64,000 nucleotides of DNA, taken from Alphaproteobacteria bacterium SO-S41. Its GTDB lineage: Bacteria > Pseudomonadota > Alphaproteobacteria > Micropepsales > Micropepsaceae. This document shows positions 7,408-16,015 of this stretch, in pieces. Numbering within the stretch: position 1 is the first letter of the stretch; each line of letters begins with the position of its first letter. Under the pieces are notes generated by a model. That model saw nothing but the letters and a program-made list of their open reading frames with translations. It was not told the origin of the DNA and made no database searches. The stretch lies in contig AP024629.1 in NCBI GenBank assembly GCA_019670725.1, positions 3,162,001 through 3,226,000 on the forward strand, read 5' to 3'. Made by a program: the position numbers and the translations under genes.

Positions 7408-7952
7408 TAGTCCTCCTCTGCCAGCTCAAGGCCGGCCGGGATGATCGCGAACTTCTCGACGTCGGCAATGATGGAGACGCCGGGCACCTTCGCGGCTTCC
7501 GCGGCGTGCTTCAGCATCGACTCCTTGTCGAGTTCGGGCTTCACGCGCAGAAACAGCTTGCGGATGGCCGGCGTCGCCTGGTCGAGCAGCCAAGCGACTA
7601 CCTCGCTCACTTTGCCGGCGACTTTTACGCTCGGCGGGTCGTTCCGCCAGACAAGATGGCCGGCCGGCAGTTCGATGGTTTTGGTCTTGCCGTTCTGCGT
7701 CAGCTCGTCCCGGCGAGCCTCGGCAAACGCCTGAAGCTGCTTTTCGAGCAGCTTTAGAGCCTCCTTATGCGGAGCAGCGGCGGCCTCGGCCGTATCCTTC
7801 AGCGCGGCCGACTGGCGCTGCAGATCGGTGCCGATCTCGGTAATCGCGTTCAGGTGATCGCCGAACGCTTTGATCAGCGCGTTCGCCTCGTCCTTCGACT
7901 GAGGAACGTGCAGCGTGGGCGACTTGGTGCGGGGCTTGCGGACGGCGGTCAC
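7407..7952 (-). CDS. gam: Mu Gam-like host-nuclease inhibitor
   Basis: A 181-residue protein of the Mu Gam family, which binds double-strand DNA ends as Ku does and shields them from RecBCD/AddAB-type exonucleases. Recognisable segments are the N-terminal coiled helices ([20 protein letters not shown]), then [14 protein letters not shown], then [18 protein letters not shown]. The GTG start at 7952 overlaps the upstream TGA (GTGA); the longer reading upstream lies within the previous gene. It is positioned between MuB and GemA as in Mu. Confidence 0.85.
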   Translation of the reverse strand: MTAVRKPRTKSPTLHVPQSKDEANALIKAFGDHLNAITEIGTDLQRQSAALKDTAEAAAAPHKEALKLLEKQLQAFAEARRDELTQNGKTKTIELPAGHLVWRNDPPSVKVAGKVSEVVAWLLDQATPAIRKLFLRVKPELDKESMLKHAAEAAKVPGVSIIADVEKFAIIPAGLELAEED

Positions 7953-8293
7953 TGCGCGGCCCTCCGCACCTTGGCCTGTGTCTCCTTGTCGAGCAGCGGA
8001 AAGACCGCCTGCTCCAGCCGCGCTTCGGCGAGGCAGATGGAGACTTTGTCGTCGGTCGTAAGGCGCGTGGTCCACCAATCCGCCGCCGCCTGCGCGACGG
8101 GCATTGAGATGGCGACCAGGCTGACAAGCAGATCCGTCTCCAGGATCGAGAGCTGCATGACGGCGTTCCGGCGCTGCCCGTCATGCGCGATCGCCACGAT
8201 CGCCGCGACCTTCGGCCCGAGGGCACGATAGCGTGCGGCAGCCGCCTCTTGTGCGGTCATCGGCGTTGTGGGCTTTTCCGCGGCTTCGGTCAT
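7949..8293 (-). CDS. Hypothetical prophage protein
   Basis: A 114-residue, soluble, helical protein (contains ADWWTTRLTTDDKVSICLAE). The start ATG overlaps the upstream stop (ATGA), and the end overlaps the GTG of Gam. No family was recognised; it occupies the interval between MuB and Gam, where Mu has small early genes of variable content. Confidence 0.65.
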   Translation of the reverse strand: MTEAAEKPTTPMTAQEAAAARYRALGPKVAAIVAIAHDGQRRNAVMQLSILETDLLVSLVAISMPVAQAAADWWTTRLTTDDKVSICLAEARLEQAVFPLLDKETQAKVRRAAQ

Positions 8294-8505
8294 GCCACGA
8301 CCTCGCCGTCACGCGCTGCGATGCGGCCGGAGAAGGCAACGCGATCGGTCAGCCGGCCTGTCTCGATCGCAATGTCGATGTTGCTGCAGTGACGAAGCAC
8401 GGCATCGAGGCGCGCGATCAGCGATTCGTACGAGATGCCGCCAGCGGCGACTGCCTTGGTGTTCTCCACCAGGCCCCGGATGGTTTTGACGCTCTCGGTG
8501 ATCAT
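8290..8505 (-). CDS. Small hypothetical prophage protein
   Basis: A 71-residue protein beginning MITESVKTIRGLVENTKAV, with no membrane segment. It starts 11 bases after the MuB stop and overlaps the next gene by four bases. This is the position of kil in Mu, but there is no sequence basis for calling it Kil. Confidence 0.6.
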   Translation of the reverse strand: MITESVKTIRGLVENTKAVAAGGISYESLIARLDAVLRHCSNIDIAIETGRLTDRVAFSGRIAARDGEVVA

Positions 8506-8515
8506 GAGGTCCTCC

Positions 8516-9514
8516 TCAGGCCTTGATGGTGGGTGAGATCTGCTCCCAGGCGTCGAGCATGTGGACGAGGCCGCGATCGGCGCTGTCCAGCTGCGCGATG
8601 CGCGTGGCGAGCTTCATGAGCTTGGTGATGGAGCGGAGCCCGCCCGGCTGCTGCGAAACTTTGAAGAGAAGATCCGCTTCGTCCTTCTCCTCGACGCCCC
8701 ACGCGGCGGCGATCATCGCCACGTCTTCGCGGCGCGGCCGGTTCTGCTTCTCGCGCATGCCGATGCGCGAGCTGAACTGCGCGAAGGTGACGTTCCGCGT
8801 GCCGTCGAACAGGTCGAAGATGTGCTGGTTGCCGACGAAGACCATGCCGACGCCGGTGCGGTCATGGATCGAGCGCAGCTCGTCGACGGCGAGCGCGCTA
8901 AGGTGCTGGGCTTCGTCGATGATGAGCAGCGCGCCGCCTCCGGAGACCTTTTCGCAGATCTTGCTTGAGAGCGCCTGCGGCGTCCCTTTTGCGCCTTTCT
9001 CACCGAGCGACTGCAGCACCATGATGAGGGCCGTGCTGACACCGCGCGACGATGGCGACATGGTCGAAATTGAAACGCGCGGCCGTTCCATCCTGTACTG
9101 CTCGCAGGCCGTCGTCTTGCCGAAGCCGGGGCCGCACCCGATGACGGCCATGTCGCCGTCCATCTGCGCGTAGTCGAGAATGGCGAGGATGCGCTGCGCC
9201 GACTTGGTCCGCTGAAATGGCGGCGTGGTCACCATTTCCCGCGCGCGCATCACCCGGTCGGCGCGCAGCTTCAGCCACTTCGTCACCTTCTCGGCGACCT
9301 TGGCGTTGTCGCCGGCATAAGTGTCGTTCGCCCACGAGCTGAGCGTGCCCTCGGCGACGCCGGCCAGCTTCGCAGCTTGCCCGTGCGTGAGGCGGTCGGC
9401 CTCGCGAGCGATCTTGTATTGCGCCCTGATCGCCGCGACCTGGTCGACGTTCAGCGGCCCATCGAAGGCCTCTTTTGAGAAGTGAATGCTCATGGTATCA
9501 GGGTTCCATTCCAT
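8516..9514 (-). CDS. MuB-like transposition ATPase and target-DNA activator
   Basis: A 332-residue AAA+ protein. The N-terminal 75 residues hold a helix-turn-helix (HGQAAKLAGVAEGTLSSWAN), as in MuB. The ATPase domain shows Walker A GPGFGKTT and Walker B LLIIDEAQH, followed by a sensor-like VFVGNQH. MuB binds target DNA, stimulates MuA strand transfer and mediates target immunity. The start is ATG 9514, with an AGAAAGG-like ribosome site about 10 bases upstream; a second ATG at 9493 is possible. It lies 40 bases after MuA. Confidence 0.9.
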   Translation of the reverse strand: MEWNPDTMSIHFSKEAFDGPLNVDQVAAIRAQYKIAREADRLTHGQAAKLAGVAEGTLSSWANDTYAGDNAKVAEKVTKWLKLRADRVMRAREMVTTPPFQRTKSAQRILAILDYAQMDGDMAVIGCGPGFGKTTACEQYRMERPRVSISTMSPSSRGVSTALIMVLQSLGEKGAKGTPQALSSKICEKVSGGGALLIIDEAQHLSALAVDELRSIHDRTGVGMVFVGNQHIFDLFDGTRNVTFAQFSSRIGMREKQNRPRREDVAMIAAAWGVEEKDEADLLFKVSQQPGGLRSITKLMKLATRIAQLDSADRGLVHMLDAWEQISPTIKA

Positions 9515-9554
9515 AGTTGCGTTGCCTTTCTGGCCCGGCGTTACAGCGCCGGGC

Positions 9555-11522
9555 CTATTCGCTCGTCACGACGCGCAGGTACGGGTTGGCCTCATGGGCC
9601 GCCCGATGCTCCACGAGCCGGTCGAGTGAATCTCTGCGTTGAGGGTTGGGGCTGGTGTCGGCCTCGTCGGCCGGCAGTGCGCGAGCCTGCAGCGCCAGCG
9701 CGCCAAATACTGGCCGCACGATCTTGGGCTCTTCGATGATTGGGGCAGACGGCGTGTCGAGCGCGGCGCGCATCGCGGCCAGCTCCTCGGCGTTATAGCG
9801 CCGTTCGGCCTTCGCCAGCTGTTTCGTCGCCTTGATGAAATCCCGGCGCGCGCGGCCATGCCGGCGACCGGCTTCCACGTCCGCGAAGCCCGCCTTCAGG
9901 ATGCAGGCGGCGGTCGTGACGAACGCGCCGGCCATATCGTAGACGAAGATCTCGCCGTGGAGGTCCTCGGGATCGAACCGCACCTGCACGGTCTGACCGC
10001 GGAAGCGCAGCAGTGCCTCGTCGTGATAGCGATTGTGGAGCAACGTCACCGCGCCGTCGTCCTGGGCGCAGGTCAACGGCTTCGACGAGAGCAGGCAGAG
10101 GCGCAGCTGCTCCTCGGTCGCGCGGGTGATGAGGCCGCGCCCGGCCGCCGCCTCATAGGACTGCGTGAAGGCCTCGTCGAAGGACCGGACGCCTGCGCAC
10201 ACCTGGCTCTTGCGTTTCGGCCGCGCGTTCCACTCCGCGATTTCGCGCGTAATGACGTCAATGAAGGTGTCGAGCGGCACGGCGTGACTGCCGTAATCGT
10301 GCGGCTTGGAAACGGTGTTGTGGCCGAGATAGGCGCCCGCGAAGGCGACGTCCTTGGCGAGGTCGTGGGCCATGTCGCGCCAGGCGCGCTCGATAGGCTT
10401 CGACTGACCGGCATAGACCTGCGTGAAGTGCGCCTGGACGCCCAGCATGGTCAGCATGCCCTGCGGGTCTTCCTCGCGGATCGTGAAGCGGTAGCGGCTC
10501 TTCTGCCCGCCCGTCAGCTGCTTCGACGCATAGGCCGCGCCGTTGTCGATCCAGAGGTGCTGGGGCACGCCGAACGCGCGGAACGCATCCACGAAGGTGA
10601 TGCGCAGCGCCTCGCTGTTTTCGGAGCGGCCGATGCGCCAGGCGAGCAGCTTGCCGCTGTAAAGATCGCTGATCCCCACCATGGCGGGGCGGCCGAACGT
10701 GCCGTCCGGCCATTCCACCATGACGTCCCAATTATGCGTGTCCGAGCACATCGCCTCGGTCGCAAAGAAACCGCTGCGGTCGCGCGTCTGGTGCGGATAG
10801 GCCGCTTTCAGCGCGTCGGGCCCTTCGCGGTAGAGGATCTCGACGGCGGGCGGCACGTCGCGCTTCACGCGGCGGCGAAGCACCGCCAGCGGCGGCATTG
10901 TGATGCCCTGAGCCGTGGCCAGCCGCGCCGTCGAGCGCCAGCACTTCTCGGCGGAGGGCTGCGAGCCCTGAAGCCAGAAGGATTTGTAGAGTTCGACGAC
11001 GGCGTTATCGACTTCGACGCGCGACTGGCCGCCCTGATGGCGCGGCGCGAGATATGGCAGGCGGTTGGCGCGCTCGACGGACGAGACCGCCTTGAACCAC
11101 TCGTAGACCGAGGCTCTGGAGACCTTCGCCTCGTCCGCTGCTGCGGCGACGGCGGCCGTGCGCCCGATCAGCGGCGCGAGGGTTTCGACCTGCTGCAGGA
11201 TCGCCAGCTTCGCCTTCGCCGCGTCCTTCTTTTTCGCGGGCAGGCGGTCGAATGCCGCCCAGGCTTCGGCGGGCGAGTCCGGCACCGTGCTCGGCGCGGC
11301 GGCGGGCTTCAGAAACGCCTGCGCAGCCTCAGGCAACAGCGTCACGTGAAACTCTACGCCGCCGCCACGACCTGCACGGGGGCGGCAGAGCGCCTCGCCT
11401 GCAGCGTTCCGCATCAGCGCCCAGCCCTCGCGCGCGGCGAGGTGGTTGATGTTGCGCTTCGTCCCCGGCAAGCCCGGCAGGCTGAGCGCTGCCAGCTCGG
11501 CGGACGTGTACCAAACCCTCAT
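9555..11522 (-). CDS. MuA-like DDE transposase
   Basis: A 655-residue Mu-type transposase that cuts the phage ends and joins them to target DNA. The N-terminus (VWYTSAELAALSLPGLPGTK) is the MuA-type winged helix that binds the internal enhancer. End-binding helices follow (about residues 90-230). The catalytic core shows Asp in CSDTHNWDV, Asp in LWIDNGAAYA and Glu in KPIERAWRDM. The C-terminal region should contact MuB. ATG 11522 overlaps the upstream stop (ATGA); the longer in-frame extension is non-coding overlap with the preceding gene. Confidence 0.93.
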   Translation of the reverse strand: MRVWYTSAELAALSLPGLPGTKRNINHLAAREGWALMRNAAGEALCRPRAGRGGGVEFHVTLLPEAAQAFLKPAAAPSTVPDSPAEAWAAFDRLPAKKKDAAKAKLAILQQVETLAPLIGRTAAVAAAADEAKVSRASVYEWFKAVSSVERANRLPYLAPRHQGGQSRVEVDNAVVELYKSFWLQGSQPSAEKCWRSTARLATAQGITMPPLAVLRRRVKRDVPPAVEILYREGPDALKAAYPHQTRDRSGFFATEAMCSDTHNWDVMVEWPDGTFGRPAMVGISDLYSGKLLAWRIGRSENSEALRITFVDAFRAFGVPQHLWIDNGAAYASKQLTGGQKSRYRFTIREEDPQGMLTMLGVQAHFTQVYAGQSKPIERAWRDMAHDLAKDVAFAGAYLGHNTVSKPHDYGSHAVPLDTFIDVITREIAEWNARPKRKSQVCAGVRSFDEAFTQSYEAAAGRGLITRATEEQLRLCLLSSKPLTCAQDDGAVTLLHNRYHDEALLRFRGQTVQVRFDPEDLHGEIFVYDMAGAFVTTAACILKAGFADVEAGRRHGRARRDFIKATKQLAKAERRYNAEELAAMRAALDTPSAPIIEEPKIVRPVFGALALQARALPADEADTSPNPQRRDSLDRLVEHRAAHEANPYLRVVTSE

Positions 11523-12025
11523 CGACGCCCCCGCGCCCGTGCTGAAATCGTGTGCGGCTGCAGCGGCGAGAGTGCGGCCAGCTCGCGGTCGCGCTTCTTC
11601 AGGTCTTCCATCTGCTTTCGGACGAGGCCCCGCTGTGCGTAGATCGCATCCTCCCCGGCGAGGATCGTGAGGCCGTGGCCCTCGGTCGCGATCTCCCAAA
11701 GCCAGACCGCGCCGGTCGCGTGGATCAGGGCGCCGAGGCGCGTGACGGAGATGTCGTGCTCCTCGCGCGCGGGCGAGGCATAGGCGTTCAGCATATGAAC
11801 GCTGACCGGCTCGCCGAGTGCTGTGGTCATCTCGAATGCGATCTGGTCGCGCGACTTGCCGCTGTCCTTCAGCGCCTCGCTGATCGCCTGGGCCAGGCGC
11901 AGCTTGAAGGTTGAGGCCGTGACGACGCCCTTGGGAGCATGCACCGGATACAGCGCACGCGCATCGGCGAGCGAAAACAGATCGCCCTGCCGCTGATCGT
12001 TGGTGCTGGTCCGGCGACCGCTCAT
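11519..12025 (-). CDS. Hypothetical prophage protein, possible XRE-like DNA binding
   Basis: A 168-residue protein. Residues about 45-105 (RLAQAISEALKDSG, then SRDQIAFEMTTALG) resemble a helix-turn-helix of the XRE type, followed by a C-terminal coiled helix. It is directly upstream of and overlapping MuA, where several alphaproteobacterial Mu-like phages have a DUF3164- or DNA-binding-type small protein. I cannot assign a specific family. ATG 12025 is chosen because it overlaps the upstream stop. Confidence 0.65.
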   Translation of the reverse strand: MSGRRTSTNDQRQGDLFSLADARALYPVHAPKGVVTASTFKLRLAQAISEALKDSGKSRDQIAFEMTTALGEPVSVHMLNAYASPAREEHDISVTRLGALIHATGAVWLWEIATEGHGLTILAGEDAIYAQRGLVRKQMEDLKKRDRELAALSPLQPHTISARARGRR

Positions 12026-12387
12026 TTGCGCGTCGCCCTCGGCGCACGCATGACGAAGACGGCGGGGAAGCTGCAGCGGCAATACTCCGCCATGGCGTTA
12101 TCATGCGCCTTGGGGTCGTCGCCGTAGGAGGCAAGCAGCCGCTTGAATGTCCTGCTTTTCAGATCGCCCTGTCCTAGGGCGACGTTCGTGGTGTCGAGAT
12201 AGACACTGCCGTTGTTGAACGTGAATTCTTGGGCGAACGCGGTCTCGATGCGCCCGACCTGTTCGGCGAGTTTCTGAGCCGCGCGCGCGATCAAACGCTT
12301 CTCGCAGCCCATGACGGCGCACCGCAGGACCAGCTCGACGAGTTGGCGGTGATGTTTCGACGCTTTGATTGCGCGGCGAGGGGCCAT
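12022..12387 (-). CDS. Hypothetical prophage protein
   Basis: A 121-residue basic protein (many Lys and Arg at both ends) with a possible amphipathic N-terminal helix. No motif was recognised. Its stop overlaps the next start by four bases, and its start abuts the preceding stop, so it is part of the early operon. Confidence 0.6.
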   Translation of the reverse strand: MAPRRAIKASKHHRQLVELVLRCAVMGCEKRLIARAAQKLAEQVGRIETAFAQEFTFNNGSVYLDTTNVALGQGDLKSRTFKRLLASYGDDPKAHDNAMAEYCRCSFPAVFVMRAPRATRK

Positions 12388-12695
12388 CAGCGGCGCTCTC
12401 CCCGAACGCTGCGGTCGGCCAGCAGGGCGCGATCAGATCCAACCCCGCCGCGCCAGGCGGGCAACACCCACCGATCGCGAATAACGCCATCCGACACGAT
12501 CTTCGAGCTGCGCGAGGGGATGAAGGCGGCGGCAACATAGGCGACCTTCAGTTTCGGCAGCGGCTTGCCCGCGTTGAGGCAGTCCCGTGCTTCCTCAGCG
12601 TGTGCCTTGTTGGTGAACGTCAGTGAGAGACCGCCGCCGCCGGGAGTGACGATCCAGGTGCCATCCATGGGCGAGTGCGCGATCGAGGCGGGCAT
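12387..12695 (-). CDS. Small hypothetical prophage protein
   Basis: A 102-residue protein starting MPASIAHSPMDGTWIVTPGG. The segment GGGLSLTFTNKAHAEEARDCL looks like a small alpha/beta fold similar to DUF2188-type mini-domains. The upstream extension of the frame is a shadow of the zinc-finger gene. The start is coupled to that gene's stop. Confidence 0.55.
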   Translation of the reverse strand: MPASIAHSPMDGTWIVTPGGGGLSLTFTNKAHAEEARDCLNAGKPLPKLKVAYVAAAFIPSRSSKIVSDGVIRDRWVLPAWRGGVGSDRALLADRSVRGERR

Positions 12696-12895
12696 CAGCG
12701 GCGCGCCTCCGCCAATGCGAGCTGGCGGTCGAAGACCTCGACCTTCTCGGGGCACGACGTGCACACGCCGACGGCCAGCGGGTAGCTGACTTTGATCCAG
12801 CCGCAGGGGTCGCCATCGGGGCCCTTGCAGGCGCGGCTGTCGGTGCAGCCGCAGCCGAGGCACGTCGCCTCGCGAAACTTGCTCGCGCGCGCCAT
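12695..12895 (-). CDS. Small Cys-rich (zinc-finger-like) prophage protein
   Basis: A 66-residue protein with CLGCGC near residues 12-17, a second Cys in SRACKG, a third in DPCGWI and a late CTSC, consistent with a zinc or iron-sulfur binding fold. Similar short proteins with CxxCGC-DSRAC-GPDG-C-W are common in alphaproteobacterial phages. It overlaps its neighbours by one base on each side. The function is unknown. Confidence 0.65.
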   Translation of the reverse strand: MARASKFREATCLGCGCTDSRACKGPDGDPCGWIKVSYPLAVGVCTSCPEKVEVFDRQLALAEARR

Positions 12896-13077
12896 CAGTA
12901 GATGCCCGCCATAGGAGCGGCGCGCTCGATAACGGTGTCATCGTCGAAGGCCAGCGTCACCGCCTCGTCGGGCGACAAGACGAGGCCCGTCCACAGGACA
13001 TCGTCTCTGGTGGACACATCGCGCGTCAGCTCCTCGTGACGAAACGCGGGGCGGTGCGTCGGTACTTGAACGGCCAT
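12895..13077 (-). CDS. Small hypothetical prophage protein
   Basis: A 60-residue acidic protein (VLSPDEAVTLAFDDDTVIER in its C-terminal half). There is no recognisable domain. It begins at the stop of the ParB-like gene and ends at the start of the Cys-rich gene, so it is translated as part of the operon. Confidence 0.55.
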   Translation of the reverse strand: MAVQVPTHRPAFRHEELTRDVSTRDDVLWTGLVLSPDEAVTLAFDDDTVIERAAPMAGIY

Positions 13078-14084
13078 TAGCCTTCTCCCTTTTGCGTGGG
13101 GGTTGTGATCGCGTAGCCCTTGGGCAGGCGGGCCAGCGGCTTCGCGCCGCCGGCGTCGAGCGCGAACAGGTCGAGCAGCTCACCGCGCTCCTTTGGCGCC
13201 AGCGTCGGCCACCAGGCGCGCATCCGCTTCATGCGCTTGGCGCTCTCGCTTTCTTCGCTGGGCTTCTTCACGGCCGCGGCGCCATGGATGCCGGCGACGG
13301 CCTCGGCATCGGCGACAGTCGCCGCGCCGGCTACGATGGCCTTCACCACCTTCGCGCGGTCGCCTTTGGGCAGCTTCACCAGCCGCAGCAGCTGCGACGT
13401 TTTCGAGCCGATGGGCGTATGGCGCAGCGCCTCGGCCATCTCAGGCTCCAGGCCGCGAAAGAGCGCGATGTCGTTCTTGATTGTGCGGGTGGTGAGGCCG
13501 AGCTTTTCGGCGATCTGGTCCTGCAGATCGTATGCGGAGGAAATCATTTCCCCCGCATCCGTTGCTTCGGCCTTTACGCGGTCGGCCCACCGCGCCATAG
13601 CCGCGATCTTCTGCTTGTGCTCGCCGAGGCTAACGCCCTTGGCCTGTAGCTGCAGCTGATACCACTCGCCGACATGAGCGGCGCGGTCGAGCGGGCTCAG
13701 CTCGTGACGGACGAGGTTCTCACCGATCTCGCGCGCTCGGCGCACGATCAGCGTGTGATCGACGATACGCGCCGCGATCTCCGTCCAACCGAGCCGAACG
13801 CAGGCTGCGAGGCGGTGCGCACCGCAGACGAGGCGATATCCCTTGCCTTCGCGACACACCTCGATCCGAGTTAGGAGGCCCTGGGCATAGATGTCGCCCA
13901 TCAGCAGATGTACGTGCGCCTCACTGACCGGGCGCAGCCGGTCAGCGACCTTGATCTGCTCGATATCGATCAGCTCGACCGTCTCGCCGGCAGGCTCGGG
14001 GTGGAAAGCCTCGCCTTTGAGGACCTCTTCGGAAATGCCTTCCAGGTCGGGGACAAAGGGAACTGATTTCGGGGCGCTCGCCAT
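13077..14084 (-). CDS. ParB/Spo0J-type CTPase-fold protein of the phage early region
   Basis: A 335-residue ParB-family protein. The N-terminal ParB nuclease/CTPase fold spans about residues 35-130, with RLVCGAHRLAACVRLGWTEI and the GENLVRHELSPLDRA box. A central helix-turn-helix follows at about 175-200 (IAEKLGLTTRTIKNDIAL). There is no ParA nearby, so classical partition is unlikely. In Mu-like phages of this class it more likely acts as a DNA-binding early regulator. It lies two bases after Ner. The start ATG 14084 is clear. Confidence 0.85.
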   Translation of the reverse strand: MASAPKSVPFVPDLEGISEEVLKGEAFHPEPAGETVELIDIEQIKVADRLRPVSEAHVHLLMGDIYAQGLLTRIEVCREGKGYRLVCGAHRLAACVRLGWTEIAARIVDHTLIVRRAREIGENLVRHELSPLDRAAHVGEWYQLQLQAKGVSLGEHKQKIAAMARWADRVKAEATDAGEMISSAYDLQDQIAEKLGLTTRTIKNDIALFRGLEPEMAEALRHTPIGSKTSQLLRLVKLPKGDRAKVVKAIVAGAATVADAEAVAGIHGAAAVKKPSEESESAKRMKRMRAWWPTLAPKERGELLDLFALDAGGAKPLARLPKGYAITTPTQKGEG

Positions 14085-14086
14085 GT

Positions 14087-14362
14087 CTACGCGACCCCTG
14101 CGTTTTGACTCGCGCGGGCGGGGCCAGCGTCGTTAGATGCGACTCGCGAGGCGACTGAAGGGTAGCGATCGGGCCACAGCACACAGGCGGCGACGCCCAA
14201 GAACTTGGCGATGGCAGCTTCGCCGGCGCGGTGGCGCCGCGTGAGAGCGACCCATCCAGCGGACTGCTCTAGTCCCGCTTCTTGAGCCAGCCGAAACAGC
14301 GTCATTCCGCGGCGATGGATCGCCGCCTTGATCTCGTGCTTGTCCCAACGTTTGCGCTTCAC
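14087..14362 (-). CDS. Ner-like negative regulator (Nlp family HTH)
   Basis: A 91-residue protein with a helix-turn-helix over residues 12-50 (IKAAIHRRGMTLFRLAQEAG) and the LGVAACVLWPDRYP ending of the Ner/SfsB family. It is the first gene of the leftward operon and faces the repressor gene, as in Mu, where Ner dampens early and repressor transcription. The start codon is GTG (14362). Confidence 0.85.
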   Translation of the reverse strand: MKRKRWDKHEIKAAIHRRGMTLFRLAQEAGLEQSAGWVALTRRHRAGEAAIAKFLGVAACVLWPDRYPSVASRVASNDAGPARASQNAGVA

Positions 14363-14470
14363 GCCTGGCCTCCGGTGCCGGATCTGCGGGTCCGGCTTTT
14401 TCCGGAGCCCAAATCAGGAACCTGACGATGGCGTATATGCTATTTGTCGTCAACAGATATGAGGTTAACG
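14363..14470. promoter_or_regulatory. Divergent immunity region between ner and the repressor gene
   Basis: This gap of about 108 bases separates the leftward lytic operon from the rightward repressor and should hold the early promoter, the repressor promoter and their operators. I see AT-rich stretches (GCGTATATGCTATTTG) on the repressor side and GTTAAC near 14465, but no convincing operator repeat. Confidence 0.5.
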
Positions 14471-15127
14471 GTGGCAGAAACGCCGTCTTCGAAGGCTGAT
14501 CTGCGAGAAATCGGAGAGCGAATTCGCTTGGCCGTTCAAGGCGCTGGCGGAAATGCTATCGTATCCGAAAAATCTGGTGTTCCGGTTGGAACGATCAACA
14601 ATTACATCGCCGCCAAGTCCGAACCGAGCGTCCTAAAACTGGCGGCGATCGCGAAGGTGACGAATCACTCGATCGATTACTTCCTAACGGGCAGGGATCC
14701 GCCGACTGCCTCCGACTTCGAGCTAATCCCGCTCTACGACATCCGCCTCTCTGCTGGAGCAGGGGCGTGGAACGAGCGGGCGCGAATTATCGAGATGGTG
14801 CCGTTCACCAGAGCACAAATTCTCGCCATTCCCGGCCGCCGCTCGACGAAGGATTTGGCGCTTCTAAGGATCCGCGGTGACTCGGGCGGCGATCGGCTCC
14901 CTGACGGCGCACTCGCGATGGCTGACACTGCGGATAACCAGCTAGCTGATGGCCTGTTCGCATTCGTTCAAGATGACAATGCGCGAGTGAAGCGCTTTCA
15001 GGTCTTGATGTCAGGCATCACCTTGATGAGCGACAATAAGACCTATCCTGACGAGCATGTGGACTATGATCAGATGCAGGATGTTTCGATTATCGGCCGC
15101 GTTGTCTGGTGCGGCGCGCCGCTTTGA
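14471..15127 (+). CDS. Prophage repressor, XRE HTH plus S24 (LexA/CI-type) peptidase
   Basis: A 218-residue repressor. The HTH spans about residues 10-65 (GNAIVSEKSGVPVGTINNYI). The C-terminal S24 domain has a candidate Ala-Gly cleavage site (LSAGAGAW), a nucleophile in RGDSGGD and a general-base Lys in NARVKRFQ, so RecA-stimulated self-cleavage is plausible. This would make the prophage DNA-damage inducible, unlike Mu itself. I chose GTG 14471 because GAGG lies six bases upstream; ATG 14459 or TTG 14444 are alternatives in the same frame. Confidence 0.85.
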   Translation: MAETPSSKADLREIGERIRLAVQGAGGNAIVSEKSGVPVGTINNYIAAKSEPSVLKLAAIAKVTNHSIDYFLTGRDPPTASDFELIPLYDIRLSAGAGAWNERARIIEMVPFTRAQILAIPGRRSTKDLALLRIRGDSGGDRLPDGALAMADTADNQLADGLFAFVQDDNARVKRFQVLMSGITLMSDNKTYPDEHVDYDQMQDVSIIGRVVWCGAPL

Positions 15128-15138
15128 CGTGAGGTCCC

Positions 15139-15522
15139 ATGAAGCTCGGAGCGATTATTCTCTTTGCGGTCGCGCTGACGGCAGGAAAGCCAGTGCCATC
15201 GCTCGACGAGCAACGCGAAACTGCAATCAAAGCTCGTATGGAGATGGTCCTAAAAGACCCCGAATCTGCTCGCTATAAATTCGGCCCTTTGGAATGCGTT
15301 CGGGTGACGTCGGGCACTGAACCAGGCGGAAAGGAGCTTTGGGCCGGTGTCGCGCAGAAGTTCCTCGTCAACGCGAAGAACAGCTTCGGTGGATATTCTG
15401 GCTGGTCTGCATTTGCGACGCTATGGGTCGGACAAGGCCCCGAGATCCACCAGCTCCTTTCTCCAGAAGATATCGCGCACCAGCGCATCTATCTCAATTT
15501 CGTTCCCTGCGTCAGCAAGTAG
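15139..15522 (+). CDS. Exported hypothetical protein of the prophage
   Basis: A 127-residue protein with a short signal peptide (KLGAIILFAVALTAG) and a compact domain containing two Cys (GPLECVRV and FVPCVSK), probably a disulfide. It starts 11 bases after the repressor stop, so it is probably expressed from the lysogen. This suggests a lysogenic-conversion or superinfection-exclusion role, which is inference. Confidence 0.65.
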   Translation: MKLGAIILFAVALTAGKPVPSLDEQRETAIKARMEMVLKDPESARYKFGPLECVRVTSGTEPGGKELWAGVAQKFLVNAKNSFGGYSGWSAFATLWVGQGPEIHQLLSPEDIAHQRIYLNFVPCVSK

Positions 15523-15526
15523 ACGG

Positions 15527-15649
15527 ATGCCGGCCATCAAGAGTTGGCATCGCTTCGCCGCAGTAGCCGCTCGCGCCGGCATCTACGTCTTCGTTGCCTT
15601 TTGCGTCGTCGGCATTCTTAGCGGCTGGTACTTAGCTTTCAGAGGCTGA
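15527..15649 (+). CDS. Short single-span membrane protein
   Basis: A 40-residue protein, MPAIKSWHRFAAVAARAG followed by one membrane helix (IYVFVAFCVVGILSGWYLAF). It starts four bases after the previous stop and is probably cotranscribed with the repressor and the exported protein. Its size and topology suit a superinfection-exclusion or small regulatory peptide, but nothing proves it. Confidence 0.5.
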   Translation: MPAIKSWHRFAAVAARAGIYVFVAFCVVGILSGWYLAFRG

Positions 15650-16015
15650 ACGGCCGATCTGGTCGCCGTTCGGGTTGCGATACTTCCGCACCAGAACATA
15701 GGCGTTGAGCAGATTGTCGATGAGGGCGGCCGCCAGCGATTTGCGGGCCCATTCCCTCTCCTGCCACTCTTTCGATCGAAGCGCCGGCAGTTCTCGGCGC
15801 GCCGCCATGGCCGCCAGCTTCACCGCGAAAGTCGTCTCGATCTCAGCGCGGGTCACGAACTCGGGTTCGCGGCCGTTGATCCGCCAGCGCAACCGATCGC
15901 CGAACTGCGCAGCGCGCGCGAGCGCGTCTAGTTCTTCAAGCGTGACCGTCACCAGCCCCGCATCGGCCTGACCGAGAAGGCGGTCGATGAGTGGCTGGAT
16001 AGCCTGCTTGATCAT
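15632..16015 (-). CDS. Unknown protein, second gene of LexA-box operon (prophage copy)
   Basis: A 127-residue soluble protein. Its middle (VTLEELDALARAAQ, GDRLRWRING, TRAEIETTFA) aligns with the protein at 58056-58418 (VPVAALRPLLNAARQADKMRWRE, PIDEVRRTLAGAI). Both start in an ATGA overlap with the first gene of the pair. I do not recognise the family. Control by the upstream LexA box suggests induction by DNA damage. Confidence 0.7.
   Translation of the reverse strand: MIKQAIQPLIDRLLGQADAGLVTVTLEELDALARAAQFGDRLRWRINGREPEFVTRAEIETTFAVKLAAMAARRELPALRSKEWQEREWARKSLAAALIDNLLNAYVLVRKYRNPNGDQIGRSASES

Noticed and set aside
9639-11642. Rightward open frame of 667 codons antisense to the transposase
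   Set aside because: The MuA gene on the other strand has intact catalytic residues; the mirror frame has no domain and is Arg/Ala-rich.
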